A stretch of 64,000 nucleotides of DNA from Caldilineaceae bacterium (GTDB taxonomy: Bacteria > Chloroflexota > Anaerolineae > Caldilineales > Caldilineaceae), in contig JACKBA010000021.1 of the NCBI GenBank assembly GCA_020634815.1, forward strand, positions 1-64,000, read 5' to 3'. Both the position numbers and the translations under genes were made by a program. Below the pieces are notes generated by a model that saw only the letters and a program-made list of their open reading frames with translations, searched no databases and was not told the origin of the DNA. Positions 9,784-19,700 of the stretch are shown here, in pieces (within the stretch, counting starts at the first letter, position 1; each line of letters begins with the position of its first letter).

Positions 9784-9786
9784 ACC

Positions 9787-10794
9787 ATGACAGCCTTCAT
9801 CCTTCGCCGCCTGGGCGGTCTCGTCTTCGTCATATTCGGCGTCTCGCTGCTGACCTTCTTTCTGGCGCAACTGGTGCCGGCGGATCCGGTGGCGGCGGCG
9901 CTCGGGTCGAACGCACGCGATGCGCAGATCGAGGCGTACCGCCTTCAGCTTGGTCTCGACCAGCCGGTGGCGGTGCAGTACGGCATCTACATGAGCCGTC
10001 TCGTACGCGGTGATTTGGGTAACTCCATCCGTACGCGGCGCGCCGTGATCGACGACCTGCGTGACTATCTGCCCGCCACCATCGAGTTGACGATGGCCGC
10101 CATGATCGTGACGATCCTGCTCGGCATTCCGCTGGGCATTATTGCCGCGCTCAACCGCAATACCTGGATCGATGCCGGTGCGCGCATCCTGGCGCTCATC
10201 GGTGGCGCCATGCCGATTTTCTATGTCGGTCTGGTGCTGCTGGGTGTCTTTTACCGCCAGCTCCAGTGGCTGCCCGGCCCCGGCCGGCTTGATTCCACCG
10301 TGCCGCCGCCGGCGCATATCACCGGCCTCTACACCGTCGACGCCTTGCTCACGGGCAACTGGCCGGTCTTAGCCAACGCCAGCGCGCACCTGGTGCTGCC
10401 GGCCATCACGCTCGGCCTCTTCTCGACCGCTGTGTTGCTGCGCATGACACGCTCCTCCATGTTGGAGATGCTGGGACAGGATTACGTACGCACGGCCAAG
10501 GCCAAGGGGCTCTCCGAGCGGCTGGTCATCGGGCGCCACGTCTTCAAGAACGCGCTGCCGCCCATCCTGACGATCATCGGTATTCTCTTTGGCAGCCTGC
10601 TCAGCGGCGCCGTCCTCACCGAAACCATCTTCAACTGGCCGGGCATCGGACGCTACGCCACCACCTCCGTGACGACGCTGGACTATCCGGCGGTCATGGG
10701 TGTGGCGCTGGTGGCGGCGGTCATCTACCCGCTGGTGAACACCTTGGTGGACATCGGCTACTCTGTCATCGACCCGCGCGTGCGGGCGAACTGA
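9787..10794 (+). CDS. ABC transporter permease, DppB-like
   Basis: A 335-residue inner-membrane permease. It has the N-terminal DppB signature (a first helix, then LVPADPVAAALG), about six transmembrane helices, and the cytoplasmic EAA loop region (YVRTAKAKGLSERLVIGRH) that contacts the ATPase. ATG 9787 is the first possible start and has no visible Shine-Dalgarno, because the repeat runs right up to it. The next gene starts four bases after its stop. Confidence 0.93.
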   Translation: MTAFILRRLGGLVFVIFGVSLLTFFLAQLVPADPVAAALGSNARDAQIEAYRLQLGLDQPVAVQYGIYMSRLVRGDLGNSIRTRRAVIDDLRDYLPATIELTMAAMIVTILLGIPLGIIAALNRNTWIDAGARILALIGGAMPIFYVGLVLLGVFYRQLQWLPGPGRLDSTVPPPAHITGLYTVDALLTGNWPVLANASAHLVLPAITLGLFSTAVLLRMTRSSMLEMLGQDYVRTAKAKGLSERLVIGRHVFKNALPPILTIIGILFGSLLSGAVLTETIFNWPGIGRYATTSVTTLDYPAVMGVALVAAVIYPLVNTLVDIGYSVIDPRVRAN

Positions 10795-10797
10795 ACC

Positions 10798-11688
<891 letters not shown>

Positions 11689-11727
11689 AGGGGGAGGGGC
11701 GAGGGGCGAGGGGTGACAGGTTTATCA

Positions 11728-12289
11728 CGGTTTGCCATTCCATCGTAGGTGCGATTTCCATATCGCACGTGTTCGGGCGACCACGATCGGCGGTATGGAA
11801 ACCGCCGCTACGGTTTGCCATTCCATCGTAGGTGCGATTTCCATATTGCACGTGTTCGGGCGACCACGACCGGCGGTATGGAAACCGCTGCTACGGGTTG
11901 CCATTCCATCGTAGGTGCGATTTCCATATCGCACGTGTTCGGGCGACCACGACCGGCGGTATGGAAACCGCCGCTACGGGTTGCCATTCCATCGTAGGTG
12001 CGATTTCCATATTGCACGTGCTCGGGCGACCACGATCGGTGGTATGGAAACCGCCGCTACGGGTTGCCATTCCATCGTAGGTGCGATTTCCATATCGCAC
12101 GTGCTCGGGCGACCCCGATCGGCGGTATGGAAACCGCCGCTACGGGTTGCCATTCCATCGTAGGTGCGATTTCCATATCGCACGTGTTCGGGCGACCACG
12201 ACCGGCGGTATGGAAACCGCCGCTACGGGTTGCCATTCCATCGTAGGTGCGATTTCCATATCGCACGTGTTCGGGCGACCACGACCGGC
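11728..12289 (+). repeat. 83-bp tandem repeat, 6.8 copies, each with two hairpins
   Basis: Copies start at 11728, 11811, 11894, 11977, 12060, 12143 and 12226, the last cut short at 12289. Each unit holds one hairpin with stem GTGCGAT/ATCGCAC around loop TTCCAT and a second with stem GGCGGT/ACCGCC around loop ATGGAA. The two loops are exact reverse complements. The outer edges GTAG and CTAC also pair. Copies differ at few positions, nearly all C/T. The array fills the gap between the dppC-like gene and the convergent zinc-ribbon gene. All frames through it are open by chance, so the 82-codon frames are not genes. Confidence 0.95.
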
Positions 12290-12293
12290 TCGA

Positions 12294-12899
12294 TCAGGTT
12301 GTCTCAACCTCAGGCAACTGGAAGCCGTTCTGAATCCAGGCGACGACGGCGCGCATCTGGAATTGCTCTTCCTCGTTGAGCGACGTGTACGCCTCGGATG
12401 CCGTCTGGAGCAGTTCGTCGCTGTCCACGCTTTGCACCAGCCCGGCCAGTCCGTCGGCGCTGCGCGTGGCCTCGCCGGGCGTGCCGCCGCCAAAGAAGCT
12501 GCCCAGCAGTTTGCCCAATCCGCCGCTCGCCAGCAATGTTCCCGCCACCTTCAGGAGAAGCTGCAAGCCGGCCAGCAGGTCGTCGGGACCGTACTTCTCT
12601 TTCTTTTTGCGCTTGAGATCGGCGGCAAGCTGGCCCTGGGCCGCGGGTTTTTTCTTGCGCGGCTTCTTCTTGGCCGCGGGCTTCGATGTGCTCTCCTTCT
12701 TGGCCGCGGGTTTCTTCTTGGCCGGCTTCTTGGGCTTGGCCGCGGCCTGGTCGAGTTCGTCCTCGCGCAGCAAATCGCCCCCGCGTACGTAGATCGGCTT
12801 GCCGCAGTCGGGGCAGTTGGTTTTGCGCTTGGGAACCTTTTCCAGCTTGTGCCGGCAGTAGGGGCAGCGCACAAAAGAAGGTTTGGTGCTCATGATCAT
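12294..12899 (-). CDS. Zinc-ribbon protein with lysine/alanine-rich linker
   Basis: 201 residues. The N-terminal zinc ribbon has two CPxC knuckles (RCPYCRHK and NCPDCGKP). A long Lys/Ala/Pro-rich linker resembling histone-H1-like tails follows (about residues 50-105), then a hydrophobic Gly/Leu-rich helix pair (LLAGLQLLLKVAGTLL, GLGKLLGSFFGGG) and an acidic C-terminus. Two in-frame ATGs (12899, 12893) are possible, neither with a clear ribosome site. The stop lies five bases from the repeat array. Function unknown; the basic linker would suit nucleic-acid binding. Confidence 0.72.
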   Translation of the reverse strand: MIMSTKPSFVRCPYCRHKLEKVPKRKTNCPDCGKPIYVRGGDLLREDELDQAAAKPKKPAKKKPAAKKESTSKPAAKKKPRKKKPAAQGQLAADLKRKKKEKYGPDDLLAGLQLLLKVAGTLLASGGLGKLLGSFFGGGTPGEATRSADGLAGLVQSVDSDELLQTASEAYTSLNEEEQFQMRAVVAWIQNGFQLPEVETT

Positions 12900-12924
12900 G
12901 TCTCGCTGGCTGTTGGTTGGAGTT

Positions 12925-13479
12925 TTACCGGTAGAAATCGACCCACGCTATTTCCAGGCTCGCGTGCCCGGCATCGACCAGGCCGGCCGGCAGCAGCACG
13001 TCGAAGTAGCCGTCCTGCAATGGGATGGCCGGCGCGCTGCCGTCATCCGTCACGAGCGTCACCGCCGCCCACAGATCATCGCCTTCCTGCAGCGGCTGCG
13101 AACCCTCGGTGCCGGTCAGCGTCTGCGTCACGGCGTAGGGCGGGCTGCTCGCCACGGCGATCGCCATCTGCTGCGCGCCGTTGTCGACGGTGAGTTGCTC
13201 CAGCCCGTGCAGGTGCAGGCGCAGCAGGAGCGTTTCCGGCAACGCGGCCGGGTCCAGCGCCAGCGACGCATTGCCGATGCCGCGCTCGCTGCTGATCTCG
13301 ACCACGAGCATATCGTCGCTGCCGAGCAGATTCACGCTGTCGCCGGCGCCGGTGGTGACGACGCTGGCTGTCGTGTCGCCGGCGGCGGGCTGCACCGGCC
13401 GGCAGCCGGCCAGCAACGCCATCACGCCCAGCCCCAGCAGGACAGCCCCGAACCGTATCTTGGTAGGAATCCTCATCAT
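12925..13479 (-). CDS. Hypothetical lipoprotein
   Basis: About 184 residues. The lipoprotein signal MMRIPTKIRFGAVLLGLGVM ends in LLAGC (Cys26), and the mature part is acidic with no motif I recognise. I start at ATG 13479, which has AAGGG 9 bases upstream; the second ATG (13476) is equally possible. The frame upstream (to 13611) runs through an interspersed repeat (TKPQRTQRGTKK) and is not part of the protein. It ends 25 bases before the zinc-ribbon gene on the same strand. Confidence 0.75.
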   Translation of the reverse strand: MMRIPTKIRFGAVLLGLGVMALLAGCRPVQPAAGDTTASVVTTGAGDSVNLLGSDDMLVVEISSERGIGNASLALDPAALPETLLLRLHLHGLEQLTVDNGAQQMAIAVASSPPYAVTQTLTGTEGSQPLQEGDDLWAAVTLVTDDGSAPAIPLQDGYFDVLLPAGLVDAGHASLEIAWVDFYR

Positions 13480-13486
13480 CCCCTGT

Positions 13487-13620
13487 TTCCCTTCGTGGCT
13501 GCGCCTTCGTGCAGTCTGTTCACCGGACATGCGACTGCCAGACAACTTGTCCGTGTAATTCTTCTTCGTGCCCCTTTGTGTCCTTTGTGGCTTCGTGGCT
13601 AGCTTTTTCAAACGCCTCCA
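13487..13620. repeat. Interspersed CTTTGTGTCCTTTGTGGCTTCGTGGCT-type repeat
   Basis: The stretch upstream of the lipoprotein gene contains words such as CTTTGTGTCCTTTGTGGC and TTCGTGGCT, with inverted forms around them. A related inverted pair occurs at 16283-16360. In one frame it reads as ATKDTKGHEEE, a peptide I associate with interspersed repeats mistranslated in many environmental genomes. No gene here. Confidence 0.6.
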
Positions 13621-13629
13621 AAGACTCAG

Positions 13630-13905
13630 CTACCCCCGAATCTCGAAGCGTGTGAACTCGTCCACGGCATCGAGCCAGAGCAGATCGACCGTCTCCACGT
13701 GCGCGGTGGATGGCCCCTCGTGCAGCCACTCGGCAAAGGCAGCCAGTGGGCCGGGCGCGCCTTCGGCCACAACGCGCACGCTGCCGTCGGGCCGGTTGGC
13801 CACCCAGCCGGTGAGACGCAACTGGCGCGCCTGGTTGTTCGTGTAGTAGCGAAAGGCGACGCCCTGGACGCGGCCGCGCACGGTCGCCTCGATTCGTTTG
13901 TTCAT
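13630..13905 (-). CDS. acyP: Acylphosphatase
   Basis: A 91-residue acylphosphatase that hydrolyses carboxyl-phosphate anhydrides. The family motif GRVQGVAFRYYT holds the phosphate-binding loop and catalytic Arg, and GWVANRPDGSVRVVAEG holds the catalytic Asn. Start ATG 13905 has AGGAGAA 8 bases upstream, which rules out the longer upstream frame. Length is typical of the family. No functional link with neighbours is obvious. Confidence 0.93.
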   Translation of the reverse strand: MNKRIEATVRGRVQGVAFRYYTNNQARQLRLTGWVANRPDGSVRVVAEGAPGPLAAFAEWLHEGPSTAHVETVDLLWLDAVDEFTRFEIRG

Positions 13906-14084
13906 GTGTGCGTTCTCCTGGCAAACCGCGGCGGGAAAGGGCGCCTGGCCTCGCTTCCGGGCCGCGCATTTCACCTGGATTGTACTCGAAAGCGGCGGGA
14001 ATCCCAACGGCCGTGCGTCCCAGACCTGGCGATCTCCTGCCCGGTGCGTACTTGCCGGACGGCGCAAATTGGTCAAAAAACAGA

Positions 14085-14113
14085 TTGACATTAGAACGTA
14101 TGTTCTATACAAT
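14085..14113 (+). promoter_or_regulatory. SOS promoter of the imu cassette with embedded LexA box
   Basis: TTGACA at 14085-14090 and TACAAT at 14108-14113 are separated by exactly 17 bases. The spacer holds GAAC-GTAT-GTTC (14094-14105), extended by dyad symmetry to TAGAAC...GTTCTA (14092-14107). This matches the Gram-positive LexA/DinR box (CGAACN4GTTCG core). LexA bound here would cover both promoter elements. The imuA ATG is 40 bases downstream of the -10. The operator role is inferred from motif and context. Confidence 0.88.
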
Positions 14114-14152
14114 CGAGATACCAATTTCTTGAAAGCGTGACGGGACGGAGAG

Positions 14153-14947
14153 ATGGCTGATTCCAGGCAACGCCAGGTGGAGAATGCAGTGGCAGGCGTG
14201 CAACAGCGGCACGGGCCGCAGATGGTGCTGCGCGGCAGCGAACTCGCGCCGCGCGCCACACTGCCGCACGTGTCGACCGGCTTTGCCGGGCTGGATGCCA
14301 TCACCGGCTGTGGCGGGGCGCCGCTGGGCATGCTGACGCTGATCAGCGGCCGCTCGACGTCGGGTAAGCTGACGCTGGCCTACAAAGTGCTGGCCAACGC
14401 GCAGCGCTCCGCCACGCACGCCGGCGCCGCGCACAACGTGGGCCTCATCGACCTCAGCCGCACCGCCGACCCCGATTACGTGGCGCGCTGTGGCGTCGAT
14501 CTGGAGTATCTGCTCGTGGGGCGGCCGGCGGTGGGGCCAAAGGCCGTGGCCATGATCGGTGACCTGGTGCAGAGTCGCGGGTTGCGGGCGCTGGTGGTCG
14601 ACAGCCTCTCCGACCTGGCGGTGGACAAGGAGGCGTTGCGCGCCTTCAATGCCGCGCTGCCACGCTTGCAGCAGGTGGCGCGCATGAGCGGCTGCGCACT
14701 GCTGGTGCTCGACGAACCGCGCGCGCCGTGGCTGCGCTGGCTCAACCTGGATTCGAGCAATCTTACGCGCTGGGCCGCGGCCCTGCACATCGAGATGCAG
14801 CGCGAACAGTGGCTGCGCCAGGGCGGTGAACTCATCGGCTATCGTGCGCAGGCGCGCCTGCTCAAAAGCCGCTGGGTCTACGGCATTCGCAGTGCGCCGG
14901 TGGAAGTGCTCTTCAACGGCACCGTCAAAGCCGCCACCACCTGGTAG
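14153..14947 (+). CDS. imuA: ImuA-like RecA-fold protein of the SOS mutasome
   Basis: A 264-residue RecA-like protein. The opening PHVSTGFAGLDAITGCGGAP matches the RecA/ImuA start of the ATPase core, and ALLVLDE resembles the end of Walker B. The P-loop GRSTSGKLTL keeps Gly-Lys but has Leu where RecA has Ser/Thr, so ATP binding may be altered. ImuA partners ImuB and DnaE2 in damage-induced mutagenesis. It is first in the cassette behind a LexA-box promoter, with GGAG close before ATG 14153. The family call rests mainly on its place before imuB and dnaE2. Confidence 0.82.
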   Translation: MADSRQRQVENAVAGVQQRHGPQMVLRGSELAPRATLPHVSTGFAGLDAITGCGGAPLGMLTLISGRSTSGKLTLAYKVLANAQRSATHAGAAHNVGLIDLSRTADPDYVARCGVDLEYLLVGRPAVGPKAVAMIGDLVQSRGLRALVVDSLSDLAVDKEALRAFNAALPRLQQVARMSGCALLVLDEPRAPWLRWLNLDSSNLTRWAAALHIEMQREQWLRQGGELIGYRAQARLLKSRWVYGIRSAPVEVLFNGTVKAATTW

Positions 14948-14962
14948 CGCCGCATGTCGGCG

Positions 14963-15006
14963 TTGACATTGACCATTAACAATTGACCATTGCCCATTGC
15001 CCATTT
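14963..15006. repeat. GACCATTG/CAATGGTC minisatellite between imuA and imuB
   Basis: Degenerate repeats of TTGACCATTG and GCCCATT fill most of the 68-base gap and end shortly before the imuB ATG, which has no Shine-Dalgarno. The same words, in the other orientation (GGTCAATGGTCAACG), recur twice inside dnaE2. Confidence 0.75.
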
Positions 15007-15015
15007 TGAATTTCC

Positions 15016-16215
15016 ATGAGCGTTCTCTGTTGTCGCATTCCCAACTTCCTCATCGCCCTTGCCTGCCGCCAGCAGCCGGCCTGGGCCGAGCGCCCGCTGG
15101 CCCTGCTGGGGCCGGACGAGCGCGTCTGGGCCGTCTCGCCGGCCGCGCAGCGCTATGGCGTCCAGCCGCAGATGCGCCCGCAGCAGGCGCAGATCTACTG
15201 CCCGGAGGTGCTGCTGCGCTCACTCGATGCCGGTGCCAGCCAGGCCGAGCAGGCCGCCTTCCTGGCCGCGGCCGCGCAGTGGGAACTGCCCGTGGAGCCG
15301 CAGGAGTGGGGCGTGGCCTACGTCGACCTGCACAGCGTGGGAGCGACCTCCACGGCCGTGCGCCCGCTGGCTGTGGAGCTGGGGCAGCGCGTGCGCGCCG
15401 CGTTTGGCGATGCCATGCAGCCGGCGCTGGGCTGGGATTCGGGCAAGTTCACCGCACGCGCCGCTGCGGTGCAGGCTGCACCCGGCCGCGTGCGCCTGGT
15501 GGACAAGGCCGACGAGACGCGCTTTCTCAACCCGCTGCCCATCACGCTGCTGCCGCTGCCGCGCCCGCACCTGCAACAACTGCACTGGCTGGGCGTGCGC
15601 ACGCTGGGGCAGTTCGCCGCGCTGCCGCCGGCCGCGGTCTGGCAGCGCTTTGGCACGGCGGGCAAGCTCGCCCACCTGTGGGCGCAGGGCCGCGACGATC
15701 GCGCCGTGCAGCCCGGCGTCGCCACTATGCCGGATGTGACGCCGGTGACCATCGACCCGCCCTCCGGGCTGCTGCGGCCGGTGCTGGACGCGCTCATGGC
15801 GACGCTGCAACCGGCGCTGGCGCGCTGGGCCAAGCAACTGGCCGGCGTGCGTCACCTGCGCGTCACGCTCGACTTTGTCACCGGCGGCGAGCGCACGCTG
15901 GACATCACCTTTGTGGAGCCGGCCAGCCAGCCCGGCCGCGTGCAGGCTGCGCTGATGCAGCAGCTTTGCGCGCTGGCGTGGCCGGGGCAGGTGCAGGCCG
16001 CGCGCTGGCAGGTGCTGGAAACGGGAGAACTCATTGCGTACCAGCCCACGCTCTTTGCCGACCCGCCGGCGCGCCTCGCCGCGCTGGACAGCGTGGCCGA
16101 CGGGCTGGTCGGGCGCTACGGTCCCAGCTTTTATCGCAGCCAGCTTGTCGAACCGCGCCACCCCCTGGCCGAACGGCGCAGCCAATTCCTCGCCCTTGTC
16201 GCTGATCCGCGCTGA
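15016..16215 (+). CDS. imuB: ImuB, catalytically degenerate Y-family polymerase homologue
   Basis: A 399-residue Y-family (DinB/UmuC-like) protein. The first active-site segment reads CCRIPNFLIALACR, without the Asp of active Y-family enzymes. The second reads AYVDLHSVG, with Asp but no following Glu. Loss of catalytic carboxylates is typical of ImuB, an adaptor between ImuA, the beta clamp and DnaE2. Helix-hairpin-helix (LHWLGVRTLGQFAALP) and little-finger regions follow. It lies 68 bases after imuA. Not expected to polymerise DNA itself. Confidence 0.88.
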   Translation: MSVLCCRIPNFLIALACRQQPAWAERPLALLGPDERVWAVSPAAQRYGVQPQMRPQQAQIYCPEVLLRSLDAGASQAEQAAFLAAAAQWELPVEPQEWGVAYVDLHSVGATSTAVRPLAVELGQRVRAAFGDAMQPALGWDSGKFTARAAAVQAAPGRVRLVDKADETRFLNPLPITLLPLPRPHLQQLHWLGVRTLGQFAALPPAAVWQRFGTAGKLAHLWAQGRDDRAVQPGVATMPDVTPVTIDPPSGLLRPVLDALMATLQPALARWAKQLAGVRHLRVTLDFVTGGERTLDITFVEPASQPGRVQAALMQQLCALAWPGQVQAARWQVLETGELIAYQPTLFADPPARLAALDSVADGLVGRYGPSFYRSQLVEPRHPLAERRSQFLALVADPR

Positions 16216-16271
16216 CGACGCTCGTTGTTTAGTGCTTTCCCTGCCGGCCAAAACCGCCGGTGGGAAGGAAA

Positions 16272-16372
16272 TTTGGTGCTTCACAACACTCACACAAAGC
16301 CACCAAGAGCACAAAGAGACCATCTTCAACCTTTGTGACTTTGCGGCTTTGTGTGAGCCAAAATCGTGCAAT
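16272..16372. repeat. Inverted interspersed repeat (CACAAAGCCACCAAGAGCAC family)
   Basis: ACTCACACAAAGCCACCAAG near 16282-16305 is mirrored by CTTTGCGGCTTTGTGTGAG near 16340-16360, an imperfect dyad. It lies in the 229-base gap between imuB and the DUF6504 gene and is related to the repeat at 13487-13620. Confidence 0.65.
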
Positions 16373-16444
16373 TGAGAGATTGATTGGAGGAGGCGCCCGC
16401 CGCCCTTTGCCCTTGCCTCGCCCCTCGTCTAGAACAGAGTCCGC

Positions 16445-16705
16445 ATGTCGCGTCTGTGGCCGGAGGGCGAACCGATTGTTGTGCAGGTCGACGAACAGGG
16501 GCGCCCGCTGCGTTTTGTCTGGCGCACGCGCTCGCACCAACTGGTGCAGATTCAGCAGCACTGGCAGATCGATACGGACTGGTGGAGCGACGACGGCCGT
16601 GTCTGGCGCGAGTACCTGGCTGCCACCACCACCACCGGCCTGCTGTGCGTCATCTATCAAGATTTGCTGACGGAAGGCTGGTTCCTGGCCAAAATTTACG
16701 ACTGA
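16445..16705 (+). CDS. DUF6504 small protein of the mutasome cassette
   Basis: 86 residues, Trp-rich, opening MSRLWPEGEPIVVQVDEQGR and ending LCVIYQDLLTEGWFLAKIYD. This is the layout of DUF6504 proteins, found next to imuB/dnaE2 and sometimes fused to ImuB. Start ATG 16445 has only a weak upstream purine stretch. It lies between imuB and dnaE2. Biochemical role not established; the conserved location suggests a mutasome accessory. Confidence 0.8.
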   Translation: MSRLWPEGEPIVVQVDEQGRPLRFVWRTRSHQLVQIQQHWQIDTDWWSDDGRVWREYLAATTTTGLLCVIYQDLLTEGWFLAKIYD

Positions 16706-16776
16706 TCGGCCACATCAGCACGCGCGCTTTCTCATCTTGTCACCCACTCATCTTGTCATCCGGTCACCTTGTCACC

Positions 16777-19700
16777 ATGCCACCTCCCTACGCCGAACTC
16801 CACTGTCACAGCTACTTCTCGCTGCTCGACGCCTCCTCGTCGCCCGAGGACCTGGCGGCGCGCGCGGCGGAGCTTGGCCTGTCCGCCTTGGCGCTGACCG
16901 ACCATGACAGCCTGGCCGGTGCGGTGCGCTTTGCATTGGCTGCGCGCCGGGCCGGCCTGCACGCCATCTTCGGCGCCGAGGTGACGCTGGAGGATGGCGT
17001 GCATCTCACCCTGCTGGCCGAGACGCAGGAAGGGTACGGCAATCTCTGCCGGCTGGTGACGGCGAGCCGGATCAAGGGTCAATGGGCAACGGTCAATGAT
17101 CAATTGTCAACGGGCCGCGCGCAAGAGGGGATGCAGGGCAGGATCGATCGGTTGAATCGGCGGCGGTCGGCGAACAATGGTCAATGGTTGGAGGTGAATG
17201 GTCAACAGCCAACAGAAAATGGTCAACGGCTAACGGTCAACGGTCAATTGTCAACAGATCGCGCAACCGCCCCCTCACCTTCTCATCCCCTCACTCCCTC
17301 ATCTTCTCACCCCCACATCCCCTCATCCCCCCACCCCCCCCCCCCCCCATCCCCCCACCCCTGGCCCGGCAAGGTCGAGCCGGCGCTGGCGTGGGACGTC
17401 CTGGCCGCGCACACGACCGGGCTCATTGCGCTGAGCGGCTGCCGGCGCGGGCCGGTGGCGGCGCCCCTGCTGCGCGGCGACGAGACGGCCGCGCTCGCCG
17501 CGCTCCATCGTCTGCTCGATCTCTTTGGCGGCAAGCAGTTCTTTGTCGAGGTGCAGCACCACGACCTGCCCGACGACGATCGGCTGGTGCGCCGGCTGCT
17601 GCGGCTGGTGCATGGCACGGGCGTGCCCGTCGTCGCCACACACAACGCGCACTACGCCACGCGCGATCGCAGCATGGCGCGCGACGTGCTCATCGCCACC
17701 CGCCACAACATGACGCTGCTCGAGGCGCGCCGCGCCGGTCACCTGCCGCTCAACAGCAACTACGCGCTGCTCGCACCGGCGGCCATGGCGCGCCGTTTCG
17801 CCGAGCGCCCGGATGCCATCGCCGCCACCCTCGCCATCGCCGAGCGCTGCCAGGTCTCGCTCGACTTCTCAGCACAGCGATTGCCGGTTTTTACGCTTGA
17901 GGAAGATATTTTGACGCAGAGGCGCAGAGGCGCAGAGGAAGAGGGGAGAAGGGGAGAAGGGGAGAGAGGGGGAGAGGGAGAGGGGAGTGGAGAGGGAGAG
18001 AGGAGGGAAAAGGGGGAGAGAGGGAGACGGGGAGACAATCTCCAATCTCCAATCTCCAATCTCTCAATCTCTCAATCTCCAATCTCGCCCTTTTCATATC
18101 TCTACGAACTCTGCCACGCCAACCTGCCCAAACGCTACCCCGACCTGCGCCCGGCGGTGCTCAAGCAACTGGCGCACGAGCTGGATCTGATCGAGCAGGC
18201 GGAACTGGCCGAGTATTTCCTGGTGGTGTGGGACATCGTGCACTTTTCGCGCGCCCAGGGCATCCGCTGCCAGGGGCGCGGCTCGGCGGCCAACTCCATC
18301 GTCGCCTACCTGCTCGGCATCACCAGCATCGACCCGCTGGCGCACAACCTGCTCTTCGAGCGCTTTCTGAGTAGCGACAAGTTCACCATGCCCGACATCG
18401 ACATCGACTTTGCCGCCGACCGCCGCGAGGAAGTGATCCAGTACGTCTATGCCAAATACGGGCACAGCCACGCCGCCATGGTCTGCAACCACGTCACCTA
18501 CCAGGCGCGCTCGGCGCTGCGCGACATCGGCAAGGCGCTGGGGCTGCCGGAGGAGAGCATCACGCGCATTCAGGGGCGGCTGGATACCAACGATCCGGGG
18601 AAGGCAGCGGATGTGATTGAGGGGTGGGGGGAGGAAAATAGTCAATGGTCAATGGGCAACGGTCAATTGTCAACGGGTGGGGACGGGGCGGGGCAGGGGG
18701 AAGAAGTCAATGGTCAACGGTCAATGGTCAACGGTCAATTGTCAACGGGTGGGGACGAGCAGCCATCGACCCTGCCATTAACCATTGACAATTCACCATT
18801 GACCGTTGACCATTTCCTGCCTTTGCTTCTCCGCCACATCGCGGGCTGCCCGCGCCATCTTTCTATCCACAGCGGCGGCATGTTGATCACCCGCGCCCCA
18901 CTCGACGCCATCGTGCCGCTGGAGCCGGCGACCATGCCCGGCCGTTTTGTCTGCCAGTGGGACAAGGAGAGTGTGGAGGATGCCGGGCTGATCAAGATCG
19001 ACCTGCTGGCGCTGCGCACGCTGGGGTTGGTGAGCGAGGCGCTGGGCTACATCGCCGGTGCCGGCGATGCCGTGCCCGACCTCGACGCGCTGCCGCTCGA
19101 CGACCCCGCCATCTACCGCATGCTGCACCAGGCCGACACCATCGGCGCTTTCCAGGTGGAGAGCCGCGCCCAGCAGCAGATGCTGCCGCGCCTCAAGCCG
19201 CTCTGCTTCGAGGACATCGCCGTCGAGGTCGCCATCGTGCGGCCGGGGCCGATCCAGGGTGGCGCGGTGCATCCCTACCTGCGCCGCCGCGCCGGCGAGG
19301 AGCCGGTGAGCTATCTGCATCCCAGCCTGGAGCCGGTGCTGCGCGAGTCGTTGGGCGTGCTGCTCTTTCAGGAGCAGGCGATCCGCGTGGCGGTGGCTGC
19401 GGCCGGCTTTGCGCCGGGCGAGGCCGACCGCCTGCGCCGCGCGCTCTCGCGCACCCGCTCGCAGGAGGAGATGGCGGCCATGCGCGCCCGCTTCGTGCGC
19501 GGCGCGGCGGAGAAGGAGATCGACACGCCCACAGCCGAGGCGATCTTTGCCCAGCTTGCCGGCTTTGCGGGCTACGGCTTTTGCAAATCGCACGCCGCCA
19601 GCTTTGCCCTCATCGCCTACCAGACGCTCTGGCTGAAACGCTACCATGCGCCGGCTTTCTACTGCGCGCTGCTCAACCAGCAGCCCATGGGCTTCTACCC

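Noticed and set aside
11749..12246. Series of 82-residue proteins in the tandem repeat
   Set aside because: The frames are open on both strands purely because the 83-bp unit lacks stops in a rotating frame; no ribosome site or protein-like sequence.
11728..12289. CRISPR array
   Set aside because: The unit is 83 bases with no variable spacers; copies are near identical throughout and no cas genes are present.
13520..13969. 149-codon minus-strand frame over the acylphosphatase
   Set aside because: Out of frame with the conserved acylphosphatase and reads through an interspersed repeat.
15016..16215. Active DinB-type polymerase
   Set aside because: The catalytic Asp/Glu positions of Y-family polymerases are missing; sequence and context fit ImuB.
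17078..18816. Intein or intron explanation for the dnaE2 insertions
   Set aside because: No intein splice motifs, no Hint or homing-nuclease sequence and no intron RNA structure; the inserts are short-repeat DNA.
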